64,000 bases of DNA from an uncultured Clostridia bacterium (GTDB lineage Bacteria; Bacillota; Clostridia; Christensenellales; Aristaeellaceae), in assembly GCA_934675735.1 (NCBI GenBank), contig CAKURR010000012.1, forward strand, positions 1 to 64,000, in the 5' to 3' direction. The translations under genes were made by a program, and so were the position numbers. Below, piece by piece: positions 42,662 to 50,586 of the stretch. Each line of letters begins with the position of its first letter. Positions within the stretch are counted from its first letter, which is position 1. The notes below the pieces were generated by a model. The model worked only from the letters and a program-made list of their open reading frames with translations, searched no databases and was not told the origin of the DNA.

Positions 42662-42745
42662 ATTGGGACGCTGTCCCAATCGCTGAGCTTTGTCAAGCTT
42701 AAACCGAATATTTCAAAGCATAAGAATCTAAGCATCTTCAGAATA
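42662..42745 (+). repeat. Dispersed repeat F, copy 3, with an adjacent hairpin
   Basis: 42690-42745 matches repeat F (TGTCAAGCTTAAACCGAATA onward). Just before it, GATTGGGAC-GCT-GTCCCAATC (42661-42681) is a perfect hairpin, and just after it TGGGGC-TTT-GCCCCA (42745-42760) is the terminal arm of an A module. Between them and 42928 no gene is seen. Confidence 0.65.
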
Positions 42746-42928
42746 TGGGGCTTTGCCCCATCGCCCCACCAAAGGGCTTTCCGTTTTCTATCGTTTGTTT
42801 CCGTCACAGACGGCAACGACCGAAAACCTCTTTGGAAACCTTCGGGCAAAAATACTTAACTTTTTCTTGAAATATCGATTTTGTTAGATTGCCAATCTCA
42901 TTTTCCCTTGTGCAATTTAATCATTTCT

Positions 42929-42990
42929 ATGGGAAATCCAAGAACCTCAGGTTCTTGGCGGGGTATGGGGCAGCGCCCCATCGTTCCCCC
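42929..42990 (+). repeat. Repeat A module between gpmI and tpiA
   Basis: Core AAGAACCTCAGGTTCTTGG and terminal arm GGGGC-AGC-GCCCC, ending next to the tpiA stop codon; antisense to both flanking genes. Confidence 0.75.
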
Positions 42991-42991
42991 C

Positions 42992-43741
42992 TTACGCGTC
43001 AAAGTGAACGACCTTGGAGAAATCCTCCGCCTTGAGGGACGCGCCGCCGATGAGGCCGCCGTCGATTTCCGGCTGCGCCATCAGGCCCTTGCAGTTCTTC
43101 GGGTTCATCGAGCCGCCGTACTGAATGCGCACGTCGTCCGCCGCGTCGCCGTAAGCGGAGCGAACCGCCGCGCGAATCACGCCGATGGTCTCGTTTGCCT
43201 GCTCGTCCGTCGCGGTCAGGCCCGTGCCGATGGCCCAGACCGGCTCATAGGCGATGACCACGTTCTTCACCTCGTCCGCCGTCAGACCGGAGAGTGCAAT
43301 CAGTGTCTGATAGGAAACCAGCGCGTTGGTGTAGCCCGCCTCGCGCTCTTCCTTCTTCTCGCCGACGCAGATAATCGGGGTCAGGCCCGCCTTCACCGCC
43401 GCCAGCACGCGCTTGTTCACCGTCGCATCCGTCTCGCCGAAATACTGACGGCGCTCGCTGTGGCCCAGGATGACGTATTCCACGCCGGATTCCTTGAGCA
43501 TCGCCGCGCTCAGCTCGCCCGTGAACGCGCCGGATTCCTTCCAGTGCATGTTCTCCGCGCCCAGCTTAATGTTCGTGCCCTTGATGACCTCGCTCACCGC
43601 GGCAAAGTCAACGGCCGGGGTGCAGACGACCACGTCGCACGCTGCGTCCTTCACCAGCGGCGCCAGCGCGGAAACCAGCTCGCGCGCCTCGCTGGGGGTC
43701 TTGTTCATTTTCCAGTTGCCGGCAATAATCGGCTTACGCAT
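42992..43741 (-). CDS. tpiA: Triosephosphate isomerase
   Basis: Predicted 249-residue TIM-barrel enzyme interconverting dihydroxyacetone phosphate and glyceraldehyde 3-phosphate. Asn9 and Lys11 (AGNWKMN), the catalytic His block ILGHSERRQ and the catalytic Glu in AYEPVWAIGTG are present, with YGGSMNPKNC near the end. GAGGAGG precedes the ATG at 43741. It lies 63 bp downstream of pgk. Confidence 0.97.
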   Translation of the reverse strand: MRKPIIAGNWKMNKTPSEARELVSALAPLVKDAACDVVVCTPAVDFAAVSEVIKGTNIKLGAENMHWKESGAFTGELSAAMLKESGVEYVILGHSERRQYFGETDATVNKRVLAAVKAGLTPIICVGEKKEEREAGYTNALVSYQTLIALSGLTADEVKNVVIAYEPVWAIGTGLTATDEQANETIGVIRAAVRSAYGDAADDVRIQYGGSMNPKNCKGLMAQPEIDGGLIGGASLKAEDFSKVVHFDA

Positions 43742-43804
43742 AGAATTGTTCCTCCTCATCATAAATGCCCCGAGCGACCCCAAGGCCGCTCAGGGCGAAA
43801 GTAT

Positions 43805-45010
43805 TTACAGTTTCTCGTCCAGGCAGGCAACGCCGGGCAGCACCTTGCCCTCGAGGTATTCCAGAGACGCGCCGCCGCCGGTGGAGATGTGGGTCATCTT
43901 GTCGCCAAGGCCCATCTGCTCAACCGCAGCCGCAGAGTCGCCGCCGCCGATGATGGTCACGGCGTCGCTGTCGGCCATCGCCTGCGCCACGGCCAGCGTG
44001 CCGGCGGCCAGCGTCGGGTTCTCGAACACGCCCATCGGGCCGTTCCAAATCACCGTCTTGGCGTCCTTCACCGCGTCGGCAAACAGCTCGCGGCTCTTCG
44101 GGCCGATGTCGCAGCCCTCCATGTCCGCCGGAATCGCGTCCGCGTCCACGGTCACGGTCTCAACCGCCGCGTCAATCGGGTCGGGGAAATCCTTGATGCA
44201 GACGGTGTCAACCGGCAGCAGCAGCTTGATGCCCTTCGCCTCGGCCTTGGCCATCATGTCCTTGCAGTAGTCGATCTTCGTCTCATCCAGCAGGCTCTTG
44301 CCCACGCCGTAGCCCTTCGCCTTCAGGAAGGTATACGCCATGCCGCCGCCGATGATAAGGGTATCGACCTTCTCGAGCAGGTTGTCGATGACGTTGAGCT
44401 TGTCGGCAATCTTCGCGCCGCCCAGCACCGCCACAAACGGGCGCTCCGGATTCTCCAGCGCCTTGCCCATGATATCCAGCTCTTTGCCGATGAGGTAGCC
44501 CGCCACGCACGGGGAAAGGAACTTGGTCACGCCCTCGGTGGAGCAGTGCGCGCGATGGCAGGAGCCGAACGCGTCATCCACATAGCAATCCGCCAGAGAG
44601 GCCAGCTCTTTGGAAAAATCCTCGATGTTCTTGGTCTCTTCCTTGCGGAAGCGGGTGTTCTGAAGCAGCACCACGTCGCCGTCCTTCATCGCGGCAACGG
44701 CGGCCTTCGCATTCTCGCCGACGACGGTATCGTCATCCGCAAACACGACCGGCTTGCCCAGATACTCGGACAGGCGCTCCGCCACCGGCGCGAGGGAGAA
44801 CTTCGCCTCCGGCCCGTTCTTCGGCTTGCCCAGATGGCTGCACAGGATGACCCTGCCGCCGTCCGCAATCAGCTTCTTGATGGTCGGCAGCGCCGCCACA
44901 ATGCGCTTGTCGTTGGTAATCTTGCCATCCTTCATCGGAACATTGAAATCGCAGCGCACAAGCACTTTCTTGCCGGAGACCTTGATGTCGTCAACCGTCA
45001 TTTTCGCCAT
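43805..45010 (-). CDS. pgk: Phosphoglycerate kinase
   Basis: Predicted 401-residue glycolytic kinase (1,3-bisphosphoglycerate + ADP to 3-phosphoglycerate + ATP). KKVLVRCDFNVPMKDG, SHLGKPKNG, AVLGGAKIADKL, LIIGGGMAYTFLKA, NGPMGVFE and the nucleotide loop GGGDSAAAVEQ are present. The ATG at 45010 has GGAGG upstream. It has its own strong promoter at 45176-45204 besides any read-through from cggR. Confidence 0.97.
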   Translation of the reverse strand: MAKMTVDDIKVSGKKVLVRCDFNVPMKDGKITNDKRIVAALPTIKKLIADGGRVILCSHLGKPKNGPEAKFSLAPVAERLSEYLGKPVVFADDDTVVGENAKAAVAAMKDGDVVLLQNTRFRKEETKNIEDFSKELASLADCYVDDAFGSCHRAHCSTEGVTKFLSPCVAGYLIGKELDIMGKALENPERPFVAVLGGAKIADKLNVIDNLLEKVDTLIIGGGMAYTFLKAKGYGVGKSLLDETKIDYCKDMMAKAEAKGIKLLLPVDTVCIKDFPDPIDAAVETVTVDADAIPADMEGCDIGPKSRELFADAVKDAKTVIWNGPMGVFENPTLAAGTLAVAQAMADSDAVTIIGGGDSAAAVEQMGLGDKMTHISTGGGASLEYLEGKVLPGVACLDEKL

Positions 45011-45095
45011 GGGTAATTCCTCCATTTCAATTTGGTTCCAATATTCGGGGTTTCCATGATAGATTGGGGTTTATACCCGCCGACGCCCCCTTACA

Positions 45096-45133
45096 AACGC
45101 CGCCGGAAGAAAGCCGCGCGTGCCGCGGCGTTT
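45096..45133 (-). promoter_or_regulatory. Hairpin in the pgk leader
   Basis: AAACGCCGC and GCGGCGTTT-type arms pair across a loop of about 15 bases in the predicted 5' UTR of pgk. No T-run follows, so it looks like an mRNA stability or processing element rather than a terminator. Confidence 0.45.
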
Positions 45134-45175
45134 CAAACCGTTTGCCGACCGGGCCATGCCCTGCCGAACGTCTCT

Positions 45176-45204
45176 AGTGTAGCATTTTTTCCCGAGATTG
45201 TCAA
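45176..45204 (-). promoter_or_regulatory. Sigma-A type promoter of pgk
   Basis: On the minus strand TTGACA, a 17-nt spacer containing CTCGGGAAAAAATGC, and TACACT. It lies between cggR and pgk. The CGGGA-A-rich text in the spacer resembles the half-site near the cggR promoter. Confidence 0.8.
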
Positions 45205-45248
45205 AGATTTGCGCAAAGAATGCACTGACTTTCAAAATTTTGCGCATT

Positions 45249-46274
45249 TCAGCGCAAAAGCTCGAGCATCCGCAGCGCCGCGCCCTCGTCCACCACCAAC
45301 AATTTGTGCGGATGATGCGCGCAGACCGCCAAAATCGCCTCCGCCTTCGCGCGCCCCGCCGCGACCGCCGCCGCGCGGTTCTTGCGGCCGATGTCCTCCG
45401 GCTTGAAGGCCAGCGACGAGCCGCCGCCGACCACGTGCCCCTCCGCGTTCAGGTAAAAGCCCAGCGCTTCGGCCACCGCGCCTTCCTCACGCAGGGCTTC
45501 CTGCTCCGCGCGGCTCAAGCCGCGCCGCTGAGCCAAATCCATCGCCCGCCCGATGCCGTAGAGCAAAACGTCCGCGTGGCGCACCAGCTCCAACGGCTCG
45601 CGAATCTGCGGCAGGCGCGCCAGCTCGTCCGCCGCCGCCTCCGAAAGCCCGTCCGGTAAGTGTAAAAACCGATAATAGCCGCCCAGCTTCTGCGCAAACC
45701 GCTCGGCAACCGTGTTCGCCTGCGTGCTGATGCCGCCGCCCATGCCGCCTTGGGCCGGAACCACCGTGATTTCCATCGGCGCGGCCACCGTGATGGCTTC
45801 CGCCGTTTTGGCCACCGTCCGCCCGCCCGTCACCGCCATCACGTGCGCGCCCTGTAAAAGGAAACGAATCTGCCGCGCCGCCGCCCGCGCCACTTCCTCC
45901 ATCACGCCCGAATCGATGTCCGCGTCGCCGCGGACGACGCAGACCCGCTCCACGCCCAGCAGCTGCGAGAGCGAAAGCTCGATGCCCGACAGCGTCCGCC
46001 GTCCTCCGCTCACCGTTCGCGCCGTCTCCACCAGACTCTGCCCGCGCGGGGTCAGCTCCATCCCCGACGCGCTCTGCGTCATACAGCCCGCTTTTTTCAG
46101 CGCTTCCGCCGCCGCGCGCACCTCCCGCTCGGCCACATGCAGCCGCGCGGCCAAAGCCCGCCTGCCGATAGGCTCCAACGCCGCGACGCGCTCCAAAATC
46201 AGCGTGCGCAGCTCCATCTCTTCCATTAAATCCGGCGCAATTAACGATAGCGTGTTCAGAATCGACGTGTCCAT
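45249..46274 (-). CDS. cggR: Central glycolytic genes regulator CggR (SorC/DeoR family)
   Basis: Predicted 341-residue repressor. The N-terminal helix-turn-helix (about 25-85; PIGRRALAARLHVAEREVRA) is followed by a sugar-phosphate-binding SorC domain with MAVTGGRTVAKTAEAI, VPAQGGMGGGISTQAN and LYGIGRAMDLA. In Bacillus CggR represses gapA-pgk-tpiA-pgm-eno and is relieved by fructose 1,6-bisphosphate. Here it heads pgk-tpiA-gpmI with gapA missing. The RBS before 46274 is weak. Confidence 0.92.
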   Translation of the reverse strand: MDTSILNTLSLIAPDLMEEMELRTLILERVAALEPIGRRALAARLHVAEREVRAAAEALKKAGCMTQSASGMELTPRGQSLVETARTVSGGRRTLSGIELSLSQLLGVERVCVVRGDADIDSGVMEEVARAAARQIRFLLQGAHVMAVTGGRTVAKTAEAITVAAPMEITVVPAQGGMGGGISTQANTVAERFAQKLGGYYRFLHLPDGLSEAAADELARLPQIREPLELVRHADVLLYGIGRAMDLAQRRGLSRAEQEALREEGAVAEALGFYLNAEGHVVGGGSSLAFKPEDIGRKNRAAAVAAGRAKAEAILAVCAHHPHKLLVVDEGAALRMLELLR

Positions 46275-46304
46275 GCTTCTTCATCGGGCCTGTGGGTCCG
46301 TTTT

Positions 46305-46328
46305 CTCCCGCGTTCATTTTTTGTCCCG
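46305..46328 (-). promoter_or_regulatory. Candidate CggR operator at the cggR promoter
   Basis: On the minus strand CGGGAC and CGGGAG occur 18 bases apart (start to start), just downstream of the -10 element. The Bacillus CggR operator uses direct CGGGAC half-sites about two helical turns apart. The assignment is inference from that resemblance. Confidence 0.4.
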
Positions 46329-46331
46329 ATT

Positions 46332-46360
46332 AGTGTAGCATAAATTCCGTTTTCCCGCAA
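46332..46360 (-). promoter_or_regulatory. Sigma-A type promoter of cggR
   Basis: On the minus strand TTGCGG, a 17-nt spacer and TACACT. The ATGCTACACTA at the -10 is shared with the pgk promoter. Confidence 0.6.
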
Positions 46361-46505
46361 GCTTGTCTGTCGGCAGGATTTTTTCCTTTTCTGTCGAATC
46401 TATCTTCTTTATGCCGCCGCGAAGCGAGGCCTGACGCCCGCAGCGCCTGTTTTTTCTGCATTCTCTTTCTATCAAACTTCTTATCATTTCAGGAGGAACT
46501 TTCCC

Positions 46506-47054
46506 ATGACCGATCTTCTCATCGTCGTCGATATGCAGCGCGATTTCGTCTCCGGCGCACTGGGCAGCGAGCAGGCCCGCGCCATCGTTCCCGCCGTCGC
46601 CGCGCGCATCCGCCGGGCCAAGGCCGAAAACACACAGGTCGTCTTTACCCTCGATACCCATGAGGATAACTATATGGAAACCCGCGAGGGGCGCTTTCTG
46701 CCCGTACCGCACTGCATCCGCGATACGGCGGGCTGGGCGCTCGAGCCGGAAATCGCCAAAGAATGCGCGCGCGGCATGATGTCCTTTGAAAAGCCGACCT
46801 TCGGCTCGACGGCGCTGTGCGAATATGTCTGCGCGCTGGCCGCCGAAAAGGGCGCGATTGCGGGTAAGGGCTTCCATGTCGAGCTTTGCGGCGTGTGCAC
46901 GGATATCTGTGTCGTCTCCAACGCAATGCTCGTCAAGGCCGCGCTGCCCGAGGCCGATTTGGCCGTAAACGGCGCGCTCTGCGCGGGCGTCACCCCGCAA
47001 AAGCACGAGGCCGCGCTGGAAACCATGCGCTCGTGCCAGATTGAGGTGCTGTAA
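46506..47054 (+). CDS. Cysteine hydrolase (isochorismatase/nicotinamidase family)
   Basis: Predicted 182-residue alpha/beta hydrolase of the isochorismatase-like superfamily. The triad is visible as Asp9 (LLIVVDMQRDFV), Lys in the FEKPTFGST block and the nucleophilic Cys in ELCGVCTDICVVSN, with the expected cis-peptide region. Similarity is greatest to nicotinamidase-type amidohydrolases (nicotinamide to nicotinate), but the substrate is not proven. AGGAGG lies eight bases before the ATG. Monocistronic, with a terminator directly behind. Confidence 0.88.
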   Translation: MTDLLIVVDMQRDFVSGALGSEQARAIVPAVAARIRRAKAENTQVVFTLDTHEDNYMETREGRFLPVPHCIRDTAGWALEPEIAKECARGMMSFEKPTFGSTALCEYVCALAAEKGAIAGKGFHVELCGVCTDICVVSNAMLVKAALPEADLAVNGALCAGVTPQKHEAALETMRSCQIEVL

Positions 47055-47084
47055 GGCGGGCGGCTTTATCGATTGAAATCCGAA

Positions 47085-47123
47085 ACCCCTTCGCGCGGCC
47101 CGTCCATGCGAAGGGGTATTTTT
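47085..47123 (+). terminator. Terminator of the cysteine hydrolase gene
   Basis: ACCCCTTCGC and GCGAAGGGGT form a perfect 10-bp stem, followed by ATTTTTA. It overlaps the stop codon of the converging HTH gene. Confidence 0.85.
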
Positions 47124-47727
47124 ATGCTCTGCTCATCCACAGCAGCGCGCCCTTGACCACCAGCAGCGCAAACGCCGCGGCAGTCGCATAGGCTTCCCGC
47201 GTCAGGGCCAGAAACAGCACGGCCAAAATGCTCAGCCCCATCGAGCATGCCGTCAGCGTCCGCCCCTTTTCGCTCTTCCTCTTTTCCGCCGCAATCTGCG
47301 CCGCGCCGACGACCGCCAGCAGCAGAAACAGCGCCCAGTGCAGCCCCCTGCTCCACGCGGGCATGGCCTGTGCATGCAGCAGATTCACCGCATAAACAAC
47401 CCCATCCGACGGATGCGGATACAACGGCAAAACGATGAGCAGCACCGCCGCCGCGTCCGCCATGCCCGACAGCATGCGGCACACGCTTTGCAGGTTTTTT
47501 CGGTTTTCGTTTTCTGCCAGAGACAGCGCCTGCTGCGAAGAGAGCAGCTCGTCCACGGAAACGCCGAAGAACGTCGAAATCTGTTTCAGGGATTCGATGC
47601 TCGGCGTGCCTCTGCCGGATTCCCATTTGGAAACCGCGGTTCGCGAGACATAGAGCTCCTGCGCCAGCTCTTCCTGAGTCATGCCGCGTCTCTTTCGGAG
47701 CGCCTGCAATTTTTCATGCAATTCCAC
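47122..47727 (-). CDS. XRE-family HTH regulator with C-terminal membrane domain
   Basis: Predicted 201-residue protein: a Cro/CI helix-turn-helix (about 5-60; MTQEELAQELYVSRTAVSKW) and three or four hydrophobic helices in the C-terminal half (AAAVLLIVLPLY, ALFLLLAVVGAAQIA, LSILAVLFLAL, AAAFALLVVKGAL). Such membrane-tethered XRE proteins are common in Clostridia, but their targets are mostly unknown. The start is probably GTG at 47727, inside the end of the PAP2 gene, which implies coupled translation with it. Confidence 0.8.
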   Translation of the reverse strand: MELHEKLQALRKRRGMTQEELAQELYVSRTAVSKWESGRGTPSIESLKQISTFFGVSVDELLSSQQALSLAENENRKNLQSVCRMLSGMADAAAVLLIVLPLYPHPSDGVVYAVNLLHAQAMPAWSRGLHWALFLLLAVVGAAQIAAEKRKSEKGRTLTACSMGLSILAVLFLALTREAYATAAAFALLVVKGALLWMSRA

Positions 47728-48400
47728 CCTGCTTTCGCTTCCTTTCCCGTGCGTCAAGATGCAAAACCGCGCCCCGATACAGGCTAAACAGTCCCGCGCT
47801 CAGCAGCGCCGCGCCAACGATATCCGTCAGCCAATGCACGCCGGAAACCGCCCTGCCCGCGGCCATCATCACCGAAAACACGACGGTCAGACCGCGGATT
47901 CCGTTTCGCGCCGCCGCGCTGTCTATCCGCCGCGCCGCCTGAAAGCGCGCCGTCGGCATGACGCTCAACACAAGCAGCGTCGTCGAAGAGGGATACGACG
48001 CTTCAAGCCGCCCTTCCACAAGCACCGGCCTGTAATTGACGGGAAACCGCTCAAAGAGCAGATACGCCGCAAGGACGGCCACGTAATATCCGCCCAGGAG
48101 CAGGATATCCGCGTCCACAGCCGTCAGGCGTTTTCGCCGAACCCACTGAGCCAGCCCGACCGCGCCAAAGACGGCGCACACGCCGACAGGCACCAGCCCC
48201 AGCCAATCCGTAACGATATACAGCATCCAATGCACGCCCGTCACGCCGTGAAACCACCCGTTCAGCGCCGCAAAGCCGACCGTCGTTCCGTTCGGCCCGA
48301 CAGCCCGTACATCGACGGTTTGAATCAGCATCGTCCAGACGGCAAATGCCGCCATCCATCCCAGTCCCGCCAATATCTTGCCATTTCCGTTCCTTCTCAT
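47714..48400 (-). CDS. PAP2-family phosphatase-like membrane protein
   Basis: Predicted 228-residue polytopic membrane protein of the PAP2 (type 2 phosphatidic acid phosphatase) superfamily. NYRPVLVEGRLEASYPSSTTL corresponds to motifs 1-2 (RP and PSGH), and GRAVSGVHWLTDIVGA is motif 3 with the nucleophilic His and its Asp. Motif 2 reads PSST, so the usual His (general acid) is absent. It may still be a phosphatase of a divergent subgroup, or inactive. The ATG at 48400 is used; the frame extends to 48451 without an ATG. Confidence 0.8.
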   Translation of the reverse strand: MRRNGNGKILAGLGWMAAFAVWTMLIQTVDVRAVGPNGTTVGFAALNGWFHGVTGVHWMLYIVTDWLGLVPVGVCAVFGAVGLAQWVRRKRLTAVDADILLLGGYYVAVLAAYLLFERFPVNYRPVLVEGRLEASYPSSTTLLVLSVMPTARFQAARRIDSAAARNGIRGLTVVFSVMMAAGRAVSGVHWLTDIVGAALLSAGLFSLYRGAVLHLDARERKRKQGGIA

Positions 48401-48450
48401 GCCTTTTTCATGTCCTTTCCATGTCTTTTGGGTGCACTTTGACCGACTCA

Positions 48451-48479
48451 AGCATACCGAAAGGCAAAGAAAAAGGCAA
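48451..48479 (-). promoter_or_regulatory. Probable promoter of the PAP2-HTH operon
   Basis: On the minus strand TTGCCT, a 17-nt spacer and TATGCT, about 50 bases before the ATG. Confidence 0.5.
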
Positions 48480-48556
48480 GAAACGAGCCGTCACGGGCGT
48501 GACACGAAGCGTGTCGGCGGGAAAATGCGTTCCGTTTTTGCGGCCATATGAAAACA

Positions 48557-48579
48557 TCCGCGCCTTTCACAGGCGCGGA
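48557..48579 (-). terminator. Terminator after the flavin-reductase pseudogene
   Basis: TCCGCGCCT and AGGCGCGGA form a 9-bp stem, followed on the minus strand by TGTTTTC. It probably ends the pilus-like operon. Confidence 0.7.
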
Positions 48580-48587
48580 CGCTTTGT

Positions 48588-48888
48588 TTACTTGAGCTTC
48601 TTTCCGACCTCGAAGGACTTGCCCGCAACGCCGTCCACCTTGAGGTAATCATACGTCGCGTGGTCAAACACCAGCCTCCCGAGCACGTCGCCCTCCTCCC
48701 TCACGCGCACGAACTCGCATTCCCACGTGACGGGAAGCTCCTCGAAAATCGGCGCATTCACAAATTCGGATTTCGTAATCGTCCGGCCCGTCTTTTCCAT
48801 CTTGTCGGGCTTGCCGTTTTCGTCATACGTGCCGATGATGAGCACGGGCGCGGATAAAACCACGGTTTTTGCCGATATTCTTGCGCGT
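48588..48888 (-). pseudogene. Degraded flavin reductase (flavoredoxin family)
   Basis: Minus-strand text corresponds to a flavoredoxin-type flavin reductase but is broken in several ways. GGAGG is followed by ACG in place of the start codon, then RKNIGKN; W-F-Y-P is in a second frame; PVLIIGTYDENGKP is in a third. That runs directly into DKMEKTGRTITKSEFVNAPI, so about 60-70 residues of the FMN-binding core are missing. A second gap lies between EGDVLGRL and FDHATYDYLK. The readable C-terminus ends FEVGKKLK. It cannot make a working enzyme. Confidence 0.8.
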
Positions 48889-48905
48889 ATGTTCCTCCGC
48901 CGGTT

Positions 48906-49253
48906 TCAACCGACCAGCTCGTCTTTATGCTTGAGAATCGCTTCGCACGCCGCGCAGGCGGGGCAGTCGCAATACTTCGCGCCCGCGGCCTTGATGCTCT
49001 CGGCATGGGCGAGCACTTCCTTCGCCTTTTCCGCGCCAAAAACCTTCGCGCCCATATCGGAAGCGGCAAAGCCGATTAACCCGTCGATGGGCATGATATC
49101 CTCTTCCAGCTCGGCGACGAGCGCCTTCGCCTTTTCCTTTTCATCCGCCGTGCCGACGGCGTTCAGCCACGCATTGGCCGCGTCCTTGGCTTCCTTGCAG
49201 CAGGAATGCGCCGCAGTCAGGTTCTTGACCTGCTCGATGATTTCGTTTTTCAT
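48906..49253 (-). CDS. Conserved Cys-rich small protein (SCC...CDCPAC)
   Basis: Predicted 115-residue, mostly alpha-helical soluble protein with two cysteine groups: SCC near residue 18 and CDCPACAAC near 95. The rest is acidic and helical (EELEEDIMPIDGLIGFAASD, GAKVFGAEKAKEVLAHAESI). Clostridial homologues are, as I recall, sometimes labelled Hsp90-like, but no Hsp90 domain is present. The cysteines suggest metal or Fe-S binding or a redox role. The start lies 7 bases after the BTAD regulator stop, so it belongs to the same transcript. Confidence 0.7.
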   Translation of the reverse strand: MKNEIIEQVKNLTAAHSCCKEAKDAANAWLNAVGTADEKEKAKALVAELEEDIMPIDGLIGFAASDMGAKVFGAEKAKEVLAHAESIKAAGAKYCDCPACAACEAILKHKDELVG

Positions 49254-49259
49254 GCAAAC

Positions 49260-50570
49260 TCACTCGCCTTTCTTTGCAGTCGTTCGTTTGGTTCTGCCCG
49301 TTTTTTCGGTTTTCGCGGCTTCCGCCGCCTTTTTGCCGCGCGTGCGGCGGATTTTCGGCATTTCAACGCCCGCCAGCTCGGCGCTCAGCGGCGCGATGCG
49401 GTAGCTGAAGAGCACGTTGGAATTGGGGTATTTCTGATAGAACTTCTTTTTCAGCCGCTCCATCACGCTGTCGCCCGTGCTGTAATCCACCGTCGGCAGC
49501 AGCATGGCGACCATCGTTGGGGAGAAATGCGTAATCACATCGCCCTTGCGCAGGTTGCTGCGCAGAATATCCATCAGCCCGCGCATCACGTTTTCCTGCT
49601 TGACGCTTTCCATCTGCTCGCCGTTGATTTTGGAGACCATCACCGCGCCGAGGAACATCGTCGAATCCAGCCGCTCGATGTTGCGGATTTGCAAATTGAA
49701 AATTTCGCGGAACACGGGGAAATCGCAGACGAACGCGCCCTGCTCGCGGCTGCTTTGATACAGCTGCTTGCAGATGGATTCCAGATTCAGCTCGATGTTT
49801 TTGCTGGCCTCGACGATTTCGTCGTAAAACGCCATCAGCTCGCGGCTGGGCTTCACGTTCAGGTAGTGGTAATGCAGATGCATGACCTCTTCAAACTGCG
49901 CTTTCGCCTCGGCGGCGTTGTTGCTCTTGAGCAGCGCACGCATCAGTTCGATGTGGATACGGTCGTCGAAGGGCTCGCGCTCCAGCGCGCTGCGGCAGAT
50001 GCTGACGATATCCTGCTCGTCCTCGGGCGTGCCGCTCCGCTTGAGCATCTCGATATAGCCGTACACGGCGGAGATATACTGGTTGTGCAGCGCCGCCGCG
50101 CGCGGGAAAACCCACTCGTTCATCTCGCTCTTTTGCAGCAGCGAGCCGCGGTAGAGCAACATCATCCGCTGATAGGTTTCGCGCTTGCGCACGCCGTCGC
50201 GCATATCGGGCAGTCGGTTGAAGATATCCTCCAACTCATACAAATCGACGGTCATCTCCGGCAGGCATTCCCAGTGATAGGCGCCGCGGTCGGCGACGAT
50301 GCAGCGGCCCAAATCGGGCGAAACCTGGCTGAGCATGGCGCGCACGCGGCTGACGAGCGTCTTAAGCGCGTTTTCGGGGTTGGTCAGCCGCTCGTCGCCC
50401 CAAAACGTAGAAAGCAGCCGCTGGTTGGAAACCGGCTGGCCGCGCGCCACCATCAGATATTCGATGAGCGCCAGACCTTTTTTGGATTTGTTGACCATAT
50501 GCTCGGCCCGCCGCTCGTTGATGTAGATGATAAACTCGCCCATCAGCCGGATCCGGATGCTCTCACGCAC
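49260..50570 (-). CDS. BTAD-domain transcriptional regulator (SARP-like) at the pilus locus
   Basis: Predicted 436-residue regulator: an OmpR-like winged helix (about 5-95; KGLALIEYLMVARGQPVSNQRLLSTFWGD in outline), a bacterial transcriptional activation domain of TPR-like helices (about 105-265), then a C-terminal alpha/beta domain (about 305-395) that resembles a degenerate GGDEF-like fold (GDVITHFSPTMVAMLLP). A Lys/Arg-rich tail ends the protein. The GTG start at 50570 has AAGGAGG upstream. Directly downstream of the PilT-like gene, it may control the pilus operon. Confidence 0.8.
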   Translation of the reverse strand: MRESIRIRLMGEFIIYINERRAEHMVNKSKKGLALIEYLMVARGQPVSNQRLLSTFWGDERLTNPENALKTLVSRVRAMLSQVSPDLGRCIVADRGAYHWECLPEMTVDLYELEDIFNRLPDMRDGVRKRETYQRMMLLYRGSLLQKSEMNEWVFPRAAALHNQYISAVYGYIEMLKRSGTPEDEQDIVSICRSALEREPFDDRIHIELMRALLKSNNAAEAKAQFEEVMHLHYHYLNVKPSRELMAFYDEIVEASKNIELNLESICKQLYQSSREQGAFVCDFPVFREIFNLQIRNIERLDSTMFLGAVMVSKINGEQMESVKQENVMRGLMDILRSNLRKGDVITHFSPTMVAMLLPTVDYSTGDSVMERLKKKFYQKYPNSNVLFSYRIAPLSAELAGVEMPKIRRTRGKKAAEAAKTEKTGRTKRTTAKKGE

Positions 50571-50586
50571 GAAAACTTCCTCCTTA

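Noticed and set aside
48906..49253. Hsp90-like chaperone
   Set aside because: The 115-residue Cys-containing protein has no GHKL ATPase or other Hsp90 domain.
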